Assembly: GCF_035294165.1 (NCBI RefSeq)
Contig: NZ_DATGLN010000124.1
Coordinates: 1 to 18,160 of the forward strand
DNA from: Chthonomonas sp035294165
GTDB lineage: Bacteria; Armatimonadota; Chthonomonadetes; Chthonomonadales; Chthonomonadaceae
DNA length: 18,160 nucleotides
Reading direction: 5' to 3'
In this document: piece after piece, positions 1 through 6,192 of the stretch
Position numbering within the stretch: the stretch's first letter is position 1
Layout: the number at the start of each line of letters is the position of its first letter
The notes under the pieces: generated by a model
Seen by the model: the letters and a program-made list of their open reading frames with translations, nothing else
Told to the model about the DNA's origin: nothing
The model's database searches: none
Translations under genes and position numbers: made by a program

Positions 1-1
1 G

Positions 2-970
2 GGCGAGTTGCGCCTGTGGCAGCAGCAGCCCGGCGTGCAACTGGTTGCAGGTGGAGACGACGAGCCGGAGCTTTTGGCCAAGCTGGAGAAGGAGTTTGGC
101 GTAAAGCGCCTTTACCCCTCGTGGCAGGAGATGTTGGCCAATGAGGAACTCGACGTTGTGCAGATAGCCGGAGGCAACAGCGAGAGCGCCGACATTGTGG
201 AGGCGGCAGCGCAACGCGGGCTTCATGCGGTTGTGGAAAAGCCGATGGCCGCCACACTGGAACAGGCCGACCGTATGTTGCAGGCTGCAGAGCGCGCCGG
301 CACCTTACTACTTATCAATTGGCCAACCGCTTGGGCCGCCTCTTGGCAAGAGTTGGAGCGCCGTGCCCTGGCCGGCGAGATAGGCGAAATTCGCTATGTG
401 CGCTATCGCAGTGCCCATAACGGCCCCATCGCTATAGGGTGCAGCCCCAACTTTGTGCGCGACCTTACCACCCCCGAAATCAACGGGGCCGGCGCCCTTA
501 TGGACTACTGCTGCTATGGCGCCAACCTAGCCGCTCGACTGCTGGGGCTTCCCCAACAGGTAACCGGCATGCGAGGGGTTTTCGGCACGGAGCCGGCTTA
601 CGCTGCCTCCGACGACAACGCCGTGATCGTGGCCCGCTACCCCAACGCCTTCGCCGTCTGCGAGGCCAGTTGGACGCAACCCGTGGGCTACATCGAAACC
701 AACCCCCTACTTTATGGCAGCGAGGGCGCCTTAGGCGTTTGGCACGGAAAGCTGATCCTCCAACGGCCGAACAAGCCGCAAGAGACCATCGAACCGCCGC
801 CCACGGTCGCCCCACGTCGCTCGGCTCCGGAGTATCTCCTTTACTGCCTTGAAAACGGGCTGAAGCCGGAGGGCTTCTGCTCGGCGAAGGTCAGCCGAGA
901 CGCCCAGGAGATTTTAGAGGCCGGGTTGCGCGCTGCAAACAGCGGCCAACATCAACGTCTACCGCTCTAG
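2..970 (+). CDS. Gfo/Idh/MocA family oxidoreductase, 5'-truncated by window edge
   Basis: Predicted NAD(P)-dependent dehydrogenase of the Gfo/Idh/MocA superfamily, which usually acts on sugars, sugar acids or inositols in the cytoplasm. The frame is open from base 2 and runs to the TAG at 968-970. The visible protein starts inside the Rossmann domain (QPGVQLVAGGDDEPELLAK) and contains the family EKP motif (HAVVEKPMA), whose lysine contributes to catalysis. The substrate-binding alpha/beta domain follows. The GxGxxG nucleotide loop and first strand, about 25 residues, must lie upstream of the window, so the TTG at position 8 is not a credible start. The substrate cannot be told from the sequence. 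The family call is firm and the specificity is open. Confidence 0.88.
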   Translation, partial: GELRLWQQQPGVQLVAGGDDEPELLAKLEKEFGVKRLYPSWQEMLANEELDVVQIAGGNSESADIVEAAAQRGLHAVVEKPMAATLEQADRMLQAAERAGTLLLINWPTAWAASWQELERRALAGEIGEIRYVRYRSAHNGPIAIGCSPNFVRDLTTPEINGAGALMDYCCYGANLAARLLGLPQQVTGMRGVFGTEPAYAASDDNAVIVARYPNAFAVCEASWTQPVGYIETNPLLYGSEGALGVWHGKLILQRPNKPQETIEPPPTVAPRRSAPEYLLYCLENGLKPEGFCSAKVSRDAQEILEAGLRAANSGQHQRLPL

Positions 971-984
971 ATCGGCGCCGTCAT

Positions 985-1140
985 AGAAATGTGCGCGCGG
1001 AAACCACGTCATCTCGAATGAGGGGAAGGGCGTCGGCCTTGAGGAGAAGGTGCTGTGCGCAGCACCGTCGGCCTTGGAGTGAGAGAACCTGTCACCTCGA
1101 ACATATGTCATCTCGAAGCGAAGCGAGAGACCTTTGCCTT
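985..1140. repeat. Intergenic mosaic repeat cluster 1
   Basis: Non-coding stretch between the oxidoreductase and the lipoprotein gene. It contains two copies of TCGGCCTTG (1033-1041 and 1068-1076). Between them is a perfect hairpin with arms GGTGCTG (1049-1055) and CAGCACC (1060-1066) and loop TGCG. Three GTCAYCTCGA-type motifs follow or flank it (about 1009, 1091 and 1108); the last continues into a short stem with arms TCTCG and CGAGA. The same words recur in the clusters near 4.0, 14.3 and 16.1 kb. A short open frame on the minus strand here is made of these repeats and is not a gene. Confidence 0.6.
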
Positions 1141-1154
1141 TAGGCGTGCGGTTG

Positions 1155-1207
1155 TTTACGAAAAAAGCTAGGATGAGTCTGCTTCGCTCTGCAGGCACAT
1201 CCTAGCT
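1155..1207 (-). terminator. Intrinsic terminator of the lipoprotein gene
   Basis: Read on the minus strand, AGCTAGGATG (1198-1207) pairs perfectly over 10 bp with CATCCTAGCT (1166-1175). A further six-pair inner stem with one G-T pair closes an 8-nt loop. The stem is followed directly by six T residues (minus-strand complement of 1161-1166). It lies 27 bases past the stop codon of the gene at 1234-2811, so it is a textbook factor-independent terminator for that gene. Confidence 0.85.
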
Positions 1208-1233
1208 CAAGTCTCCAGCTTGAAACGCTTACA

Positions 1234-2811
1234 CTAAGGCGGCCATTGAATATCCCCTGGTCTTGCCGGTCGTAGCGGGTCGTACCAGGGAACAGTCGGG
1301 TTTGGAATATCGCCTAGCCTGTAGGCTGGGAGCGGGTGGGTTTTAAACCAGTCGGCATAGTCCCACGGAACCGAGTAGACTTTACCTGTTTCGCGTGAAG
1401 TATACAGCGAGTGGCCTGCGAATGTCGCAATCCATTGTTCCGCATCGTAGAGTTGTTGCGACATCCTCTCCTGGAACTGTTGATACTGCATTTGCCGCAT
1501 CTGATTGCCGAAATCGCCGATCTCCTGAGTCACCTGGGCGTCCCAACGCAGTTTCTGCTCGAAAAGCCCCATGTTCAACTGCATCGAGTTGGCTATATGG
1601 GCATAGAGCGGCCAATTAGGGCGCACGAGGTCAACGGGACACTCGGCATCCGTCATAAAAAGCGTCCAAACGTTGCCCTGCACCGGGTCGGTTCGTAGAG
1701 GAGAGGTGATCACAAGCGCCGCCCCCTCCATGTGCGTTGCGCTTTTCTTTCTCAGCACAGAGGGAAGCTGCTCTCTAGACGTTGGGCCGAGACGAGAGGG
1801 TACGAGAGTGTACTCATAGAGAACGACAGCGCCTTGCAGGCCTTGTTGGCTCAGGGCGGCCTGCTCGTCTGAAGCCAAAGGCATTGCCTTCAACACATGC
1901 AGGTTAGCGATGCCTTCGAGCACCTTCGGCATGAGGGTTTGTATTACCTCCCTGGGGGAGAGCGGTGGGGACATAAAGCGATGGAGGACCGCGATGTCGT
2001 GCTCGGTTAAAGCGATTCCCGAGAGCCTTGCGATGAGAATGCGGTTGTGCACCGCCTCTTCATCGGCCGGAATCAGAAGCCCGGCAAAGGTGAAGGTCTC
2101 TCCATAGGGGCTAACGCACTGGAACAGGTCGGTCGTCGAAGGCTCTCGCAAATGCCAGTGACTTGGAATGTCAATGGCCATACCGCCGTCTTGTGTAACA
2201 ACCTGTCGAAAGCCTGTTGGTTGATCGAGCGGCTTGTTGTTGGCCTGTGGCGAGCTTGAGAGAAGCGTATGGAGTATGCCGGTTAGCTCTGTTTGGACGG
2301 CGGGGAACAGGGAGGGTGGCGCAAAGATCACGGATACCAGCCCCCTCGTGCCGCCGGAACTGACCACCCATCGTTCGTAGCGAGGGCCGTGCGAGCTAGA
2401 GACAAGGACATCGCATTGGGCGATCTTTTGGCCATTGGTGCGGGTGTCAAGCGCTACGCTTTTGATCTGCAACTGGGGCTGTTTTTGGCGCAGGAGGGAG
2501 ATCATATGACCGAGCGTTGCTTTAGCAGAACCGCCCGTGCGAATGAAAGAGAGGCGCAGGCCGGCCCCTATCTGGGGGTCGAGGAGAAGCAGGGAGGTGG
2601 CCGAGCGAGACAGCTGCCAATGATGTTTGGCAAGCGGATAGGACGAGTTGTGAAGGGGTTGGTTTAAGGATGAGGCCGCACCTCTGGCATGTTGGCATCC
2701 CCAAAGCAGCCCGCAGAGGAGAAGCCACAAAGTAAAAACGGCCGTTTTGGCCAGAACGCCAGGCACATATGGCCAGATAACAGCTTTTCGTTGTTGCTTA
2801 TAGGGTGTCAT
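1234..2811 (-). CDS. Predicted lipoprotein of unknown function
   Basis: 525-residue protein that I do not recognise. The N-terminus has a basic stretch, a hydrophobic core and a lipobox ending LLWGC, so Cys39 is the likely lipidated residue after signal peptidase II cleavage and the protein is probably membrane-anchored outside the cytoplasm. The central part (GGMAIDIPSHWHLREP followed by short strands) vaguely recalls PsbP/DUF1795-type domains, but this is only an impression. The C-terminal 100 residues contain a glutamine/methionine-rich helix (QMRQMQYQQFQERMSQQ), then GKVYSVPWDYADWF and a proline-rich tail ending QWPP. The ATG at 2811 is supported by a GGGGAGG Shine-Dalgarno 7 nt upstream (complement of 2819-2825). 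A strong terminator follows the stop, so it is probably transcribed alone or after the permease. Confidence 0.8.
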   Translation of the reverse strand: MTPYKQQRKAVIWPYVPGVLAKTAVFTLWLLLCGLLWGCQHARGAASSLNQPLHNSSYPLAKHHWQLSRSATSLLLLDPQIGAGLRLSFIRTGGSAKATLGHMISLLRQKQPQLQIKSVALDTRTNGQKIAQCDVLVSSSHGPRYERWVVSSGGTRGLVSVIFAPPSLFPAVQTELTGILHTLLSSSPQANNKPLDQPTGFRQVVTQDGGMAIDIPSHWHLREPSTTDLFQCVSPYGETFTFAGLLIPADEEAVHNRILIARLSGIALTEHDIAVLHRFMSPPLSPREVIQTLMPKVLEGIANLHVLKAMPLASDEQAALSQQGLQGAVVLYEYTLVPSRLGPTSREQLPSVLRKKSATHMEGAALVITSPLRTDPVQGNVWTLFMTDAECPVDLVRPNWPLYAHIANSMQLNMGLFEQKLRWDAQVTQEIGDFGNQMRQMQYQQFQERMSQQLYDAEQWIATFAGHSLYTSRETGKVYSVPWDYADWFKTHPLPAYRLGDIPNPTVPWYDPLRPARPGDIQWPP

Positions 2812-2851
2812 ACGAAGACCTCCCCATGGTAAAAGGTTATCTGCATCTCAC

Positions 2852-2871
2852 TAGAGACAACATGCTCTCTA
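2852..2871 (-). promoter_or_regulatory. Inverted repeat in the leader of the lipoprotein gene
   Basis: Perfect 6-bp inverted repeat TAGAGA (2852-2857) / TCTCTA (2866-2871) with an 8-nt spacer, 40 nt upstream of the lipoprotein start codon and between it and the permease stop. It could be an operator half-site pair or a small leader hairpin. No clear -35/-10 pair was found next to it, so its role is not decided. Confidence 0.25.
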
Positions 2872-2928
2872 TTTGTTTTACCTTAAAAAGGGGGATGGAA
2901 GATGTTGCAGCAACAAGGAGGAGGGTAG

Positions 2929-3819
2929 CTAAATAACGTCACGACGTTCAAAGAGCACCACACCCAACACAAAGAAGGCAACGAGGTAAAGCAGCACATA
3001 GAGGGCATCAAGGCGAGGGAAATGAAGGTGCTGCGCTCCCCACTCGGTAAGAAAACGCGGCGATGACCAGAAGCGCGGACCTTCAGAGAAGACTATTTCG
3101 GAGGTTACATCGTCTACCCAGTATCCAACGTAGCCCTGCGGTACGATAAGGCCTGCGATGACGGCGAGACGGTGTAGCACGTCAATATTAAATGCAACGC
3201 TGAGGCCCTCCATAACTCCATCGAACCAGGCGATGCCGCAGAGCACGAGCGCGAAAACCGTGCCGAGCAGCCGAGGGGCCACCGTGGAGAAGGCGAGGGC
3301 GATGGTGCTGACCAGAAGCGGATAGAGGCATAGATAGAAGCCCGCCACCAGCAGGGCGGTAAGCGCCAGATGGGTTTGGAGGGTGAGAGAGGCCCATGCG
3401 ATGAACGTCCAAAAGAGGGTGCTGCCGCAGAGGAGGAGGTTAAGCCCCAGCCACTTGCCGGCCACGATCTGCCATCGTGGGTAGGGACGCGGAAGCAGCA
3501 GGGCCATCACTCCGGTCTCGATTTCGCCCGATATGGCGCCACCTGCAAGCACCGCGGCAAAGAGCGCCCCAAAAACTTTAATGCCGCCTAAACAGAGCGC
3601 CGTGATGCTGCGGCGTGCCAAAGGGTAGCGTATGGCCTCCTCTTGCGGAGACCACCTGCCAATAGCAACCAGGTGCTCCATGCGCATGTGGGCGATGGCT
3701 AGAAGAAGGGTAATACCCAACACCAGCAAGCCGAGCAGGAGAATAGCCCAAAGCGTTTTTCGCCGGAAGGCCTCTTTGAGGGTCAGCGCGGCGAGGGCGG
3801 AAACGGCCATAGGTTCCAT
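2929..3819 (-). CDS. ABC-2 type transporter permease
   Basis: Integral membrane permease subunit of an ABC transporter of the ABC-2 (NosY/COG1277-like) type. Counting from the ATG at 3817-3819, hydrophobic segments lie near residues 23-43, 77-97, 123-145, 153-178, 185-200 and 269-289. The conserved cytoplasmic stretch is present (SGEIETGVMALLLPRPYPRWQIVAGKWLG has its core GEIETG and RP..R..AGKW), as is the usual charged C-terminus FERRDVI. An ATG at 3862-3864 is further upstream but has no ribosome site and overlaps the likely promoter. I prefer 3819, or ATG 3810, which has AGGA 11 nt ahead. No ATPase gene is adjacent in this window, so the partner and cargo are unknown. It may share a transcript with the lipoprotein gene downstream. 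Confidence 0.82.
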   Translation of the reverse strand: MEPMAVSALAALTLKEAFRRKTLWAILLLGLLVLGITLLLAIAHMRMEHLVAIGRWSPQEEAIRYPLARRSITALCLGGIKVFGALFAAVLAGGAISGEIETGVMALLLPRPYPRWQIVAGKWLGLNLLLCGSTLFWTFIAWASLTLQTHLALTALLVAGFYLCLYPLLVSTIALAFSTVAPRLLGTVFALVLCGIAWFDGVMEGLSVAFNIDVLHRLAVIAGLIVPQGYVGYWVDDVTSEIVFSEGPRFWSSPRFLTEWGAQHLHFPRLDALYVLLYLVAFFVLGVVLFERRDVI

Positions 3820-3854
3820 GTTCCTAACAGAGCGTGTATTATGCGTACTCTCCC

Positions 3855-3882
3855 ATTTTACCATGGTTCAAACCATGCCCAA
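3855..3882 (-). promoter_or_regulatory. Candidate promoter with palindromic spacer for the ABC-2 permease
   Basis: Minus-strand TTGGGC (complement of 3877-3882) and TAAAAT (complement of 3855-3860) are 16 nt apart, a reasonable -35/-10 pair. The spacer is almost exactly a palindrome: CATGGTT (3862-3868) and AACCATG (3871-3877) flank two bases. A repressor or activator dimer could bind there. Transcription would begin near 3848, which excludes the ATG at 3864 as the start of the permease. Confidence 0.4.
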
Positions 3883-3931
3883 AGAGGGCAGAAGGGTAAC
3901 AGCCCCTATCAACTGCTGCCGATCTTATGCA

Positions 3932-3951
3932 GGGCGGGGTTACCCCCGCCC
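3932..3951. repeat. G+C-rich intergenic hairpin
   Basis: Perfect 8-bp inverted repeat GGGCGGGG (3932-3939) / CCCCGCCC (3944-3951) with a 4-nt loop, in the gap between the permease promoter and repeat cluster 2. The hairpin is symmetric and lacks a T tract on either side, so it is more likely a short palindromic intergenic repeat than a terminator. Confidence 0.5.
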
Positions 3952-3984
3952 TTACAAGGGTTAGGGTCAGGGCGACTTCCTGTT

Positions 3985-4340
3985 CATCCGTCGGCCTTGA
4001 GGGGAAGGGCGCCCTGCCCCAGAAAATCGCAAGATTTTCTTGGGACCCCTGTATCGGCCTTGAAGAGCCGGCGATACACCTGTCATTTCGAGCCGAAGGC
4101 GAGAAATCTTAAGTTTCACTTCCCGCCCGTTCTGAGGAGGAGTGAATAGGGCTGCAGAGACTGCCGACCTCACGGTTCTAGAGACAGTTAACCAAGCAAG
4201 TTCGCTTTGTTCGCCCCCTATCCCGGCCTTTCCCCCGATCCGGGAGGTGCTAGCGCACGGCGATGCAGCGGCCAGGGAGACAGGCGATTAAGGGAATGAT
4301 TCAGGCCGCTGAGGGGGAGGGTGTCGGCCTTGAAGCAGCA
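3985..4340. repeat. Intergenic mosaic repeat cluster 2
   Basis: This holds most of the gene-free stretch upstream of csrA. In order it contains: a hairpin module (AGAAAATC 4021-4028, loop GCAA, GATTTTCT 4033-4040); a module at 4060-4118 (TTGAAGAGCCGGCGATACA, then a CATTTCGAGCC...GGCGAGAAATC stem); and a module of about 190 bp at 4149-4336. All three recur in cluster 3 (14.2-14.6 kb), in reversed order but the same orientation. TCGGCCTTG occurs at 3991, 4054 and 4324. Short open frames across this region on both strands are repeat translations, not genes. Confidence 0.7.
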
Positions 4341-4476
4341 AGCGAAGGGTTCTGGTTATGTGGGCAGTAGAGCATGAATATCATCAAAAGGAGAAGAAGT
4401 GCCAGGAGGTTTTTATAGAGTAAAATAGAAAGTGACAGCCTAACCAAGATGAAACGGAGCGCTATAGAGTTCCCCC

Positions 4477-4504
4477 TAGAGAAAAAGCTGCCACAAGCCG
4501 ATAA
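4477..4504 (+). promoter_or_regulatory. Candidate sigma-28-like promoter upstream of csrA
   Basis: GCCGATAA at 4497-4504 is an exact match to the -10 consensus of the flagellar sigma factor FliA/SigD. TAGAGAAA starts at 4477 and resembles the -35 TAAAGTTT, but the spacer is one base longer than usual and the second half matches poorly. Transcription would start near 4511, giving a leader of about 100 nt before csrA. An exact 8-mer turns up by chance roughly once per 65 kb per strand, so position is the main support. Confidence 0.3.
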
Positions 4505-4554
4505 TTACCGTAAAGAGCGCATCTTCCCCACACGGCTCCGCAGGCGGTTGTATC

Positions 4555-4603
4555 ACACGGAGGTGAACGAAGATGTCCATTCCAAATCCCGTGCCACGGA
4601 GGG
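4555..4603 (+). promoter_or_regulatory. csrA leader with two putative CsrA-binding GGA sites
   Basis: ACACGGAGGT at 4555-4564 fits the known CsrA target core ACANGGANGU at every fixed position. A second, weaker site, CCACGGAGGG, lies at 4594-4603 and its GGAGG is the ribosome site of csrA (7 nt before ATG 4610). The two GGA triplets are 39 nt apart, within the range a CsrA dimer can bridge. Occlusion of the Shine-Dalgarno by CsrA would give negative autoregulation, as is known for csrA in other bacteria. CTCCG (4536-4540) can also pair with CGGAG (4558-4562), presenting or hiding the first site. Confidence 0.5.
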
Positions 4604-4609
4604 CCCAAA

Positions 4610-4843
4610 ATGCTGGTGTTGACCCGAAAGCCCGATCAGTCCATCATGGTCGGCAACGATATCGAGATCACCGTTCTCGAAGTTCGCGGTGAGCAGGTTC
4701 GACTAGGGATACGCGCCCCGCGCACCATTGCCGTACACCGCAAGGAGGTGTATGAGCAGATTCTGCAGGAGAACCGAAACGCGGTTTCTACCCCCATGCT
4801 GCCCGATCTCAACCGGTTGTTATCCAACTCGGAAGAGGAGTAG
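4610..4843 (+). CDS. csrA: Carbon storage regulator CsrA
   Basis: Small RNA-binding protein that represses or stabilises target mRNAs by binding GGA motifs around ribosome sites; it acts as a dimer in the cytoplasm. The 77-residue product begins MLVLTRKPDQSIMVGNDIEI and keeps the core strands EVRGEQVRLGIRAP and the motif VHRKEVYEQI, so it is clearly CsrA. The C-terminal 20 residues are a short acidic extension ending NSEEE. The start is fixed by the canonical MLVLTRK and by GGAGG 7 nt upstream. No fliW or flagellar gene is adjacent in the window. It converges on maf with only 9 bases between the two stops, and no terminator is visible between them. The leader carries likely CsrA sites and a possible sigma-28 promoter. 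Confidence 0.96.
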   Translation: MLVLTRKPDQSIMVGNDIEITVLEVRGEQVRLGIRAPRTIAVHRKEVYEQILQENRNAVSTPMLPDLNRLLSNSEEE

Positions 4844-4852
4844 TGTTCAAGG

Positions 4853-5491
4853 CTAGGGTTTTACCTGCCACCAGGCGATGCCTAACTTCTCTAACAGCCG
4901 GCCTAAAGCGCAGAGAGGCAGCCCCACCACGTTGAAAAAATCGCCCTCAATCGCCTCGATGTAGGGAGCCGCATAGCCCTGTGCCCCATAGGCTCCTGCC
5001 TTATCGAAAGGCTCTTTGGTTTCAATGTAGGCCTCTATCATGGCTTCAGTAAGCTCGCGGAAGCGCACGCGGGTACATACCACCTCACTGAGTGGAGGTT
5101 GCAGGATGCCATTGTTCACCGAGATGATGGCGAGTGCGGTATAGACCGAATGGGTGCGGCCGGCCAAGGAGCGCAACATGGCACGTGCTTCGTCGGCGGT
5201 TGCCGGCTTGCCGAGTGGAAGCCCCATTTCGCCCTCCAACGACACCTCCGTGTCGGCCCCTAAAACAAGCCCTTCCTGAATGCGCTGGGCCACATCGGTG
5301 GCTTTTGAGATGGCAAGCTCGGTTACAAAACGAGGCAAGGAGACAGGCGTAGCGGGGGGCGATGGCTCTTGATAGCGGCTTGGCACAATCTCGAAAGGAA
5401 CGCGCAAAAGCGCCATTAACTCGCGGCGTCGAGGCGAGGCCGAAGCCAAGATGATCTTCGGCCTCACCATAGGAGAATGGGGAAGGGTCAT
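4853..5491 (-). CDS. maf: Maf family nucleotide pyrophosphatase
   Basis: Nucleoside triphosphate pyrophosphatase of the Maf/HAM1 fold, which hydrolyses non-canonical or surplus dTTP/UTP to monophosphates; Maf proteins are linked to septum arrest and nucleotide-pool cleaning. The 212 residues show SASPRRRELM (residues 17-26), the GADT loop with Asp80, a LGKP loop and PFDKAGAYGAQG (161-172), the signature of the dTTP/UTP (YhdE) subgroup, followed by IEGDFFNVVGLPL. Length is normal. The ATG at 5491 has only a weak AGAGA site; an internal ATG at residue 8 has none. It starts 29 nt after the response regulator stop on the same strand and is probably cotranscribed with it. Confidence 0.94.
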   Translation of the reverse strand: MTLPHSPMVRPKIILASASPRRRELMALLRVPFEIVPSRYQEPSPPATPVSLPRFVTELAISKATDVAQRIQEGLVLGADTEVSLEGEMGLPLGKPATADEARAMLRSLAGRTHSVYTALAIISVNNGILQPPLSEVVCTRVRFRELTEAMIEAYIETKEPFDKAGAYGAQGYAAPYIEAIEGDFFNVVGLPLCALGRLLEKLGIAWWQVKP

Positions 5492-5520
5492 TCTCTATTG
5501 GCTAATGACGGCTTGATGTA

Positions 5521-6099
5521 TCATAGGAGTTCAGCCGCAGTAATGATAGACTGTGCGATCTCGCGCATCTTTTTATTTTGGTTACGGGCTTGGAAATGGA
5601 TGCGTTTGAAGGCCTCTTCTTCGGTCATATGGTGCCGATCCATCAAGATTCCTTTAGCCCGTTCGATGAGTTTACGGGTTTCTAGGCTCTCCTTCAGCTC
5701 TTCGATCTGTTTCGCTTGGGACTGCATTTGTCGGAATCGGCGCACGGCTATCTCCAGTGCAGGGCCTAAATCCTCTTTACGAAACGGCTTCATGAGGTAG
5801 GCAAGGGCGCCAGTCTCTCCCGCCTGTTCCACCAGCTCCTCTTCATTGAAAGAGCTTAAAAAGAGAATGGCGCACGGGTTTTCCGTCATAATCTGGCGGG
5901 CAGCCTCAATGCCATCCATCACCGGCATCTTGATGTCCATCACGATCACATCGGGGTGGTAAAGCCGCGCAGCTTCCACAGCCTGCAACCCATCGGCGGC
6001 TTCGGCCAGCACCTGATGCCCCAACTTTTCGAGACGTGCGCGAACAATGGTGCGTGTCAACTGTTCATCATCGGCAATAATCGCTTTCAGAGATTGCAT
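5521..6099 (-). CDS. Response regulator with ANTAR RNA-binding domain
   Basis: Two-domain regulator that joins a phospho-receiver to an ANTAR (AmiR/NasR) domain, a class that controls transcription termination by binding paired hairpins in leader RNAs. Residues 1-120 form the receiver: acidic pair Asp10-Asp11, phospho-acceptor Asp55 (VIVMDIKMP), Ser82/Ser83 and Lys104 (YLMKPF). Residues about 131-192 are ANTAR (LIERAKGILMDRHHMTEEEAFKRI has the key AKGILM and EAF positions). AAGGAG lies 7 nt before the ATG. It starts 93 nt after pnp and 29 nt before maf on the same strand. No histidine kinase is near, so it is an orphan regulator here. The RNA targets are not identified. Confidence 0.95.
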   Translation of the reverse strand: MQSLKAIIADDEQLTRTIVRARLEKLGHQVLAEAADGLQAVEAARLYHPDVIVMDIKMPVMDGIEAARQIMTENPCAILFLSSFNEEELVEQAGETGALAYLMKPFRKEDLGPALEIAVRRFRQMQSQAKQIEELKESLETRKLIERAKGILMDRHHMTEEEAFKRIHFQARNQNKKMREIAQSIITAAELL

Positions 6100-6137
6100 A
6101 AGCGCTCTCCTTATCCCTAGCGGCGCTATCGTTTGGT

Positions 6138-6168
6138 GCTTTCAAAAACCGTTTGCGATCTTGAAAGC
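6138..6168 (-). promoter_or_regulatory. Hairpin between pnp and the ANTAR regulator gene
   Basis: Perfect 8-bp inverted repeat GCTTTCAA (6138-6145) / TTGAAAGC (6161-6168) with a 15-nt loop, in the 93-nt gap after pnp. The minus-strand RNA would not have a T run after it, so it is not a standard terminator. It could protect the pnp 3' end, be a processing site, or be a leader element of the regulator. Its loop does not have the short hexaloop form of known ANTAR targets. Confidence 0.4.
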
Positions 6169-6192
6169 CTCCCCTCGCTTAACGGGATGTAC

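Noticed and set aside
959..1198. 79-codon minus-strand open frame
   Set aside because: It consists of translated intergenic repeats (repeated FEMT words) and overlaps the terminator of the lipoprotein gene.
3841..4173. Several short open frames on both strands in cluster 2
   Set aside because: They translate the repeat modules, have no ribosome sites, and the same peptide words reappear in the unrelated frames of cluster 3.
3985..4340. CRISPR array
   Set aside because: Repeats are of different types, irregularly spaced and not separated by unique spacers of constant length; no cas genes are present.
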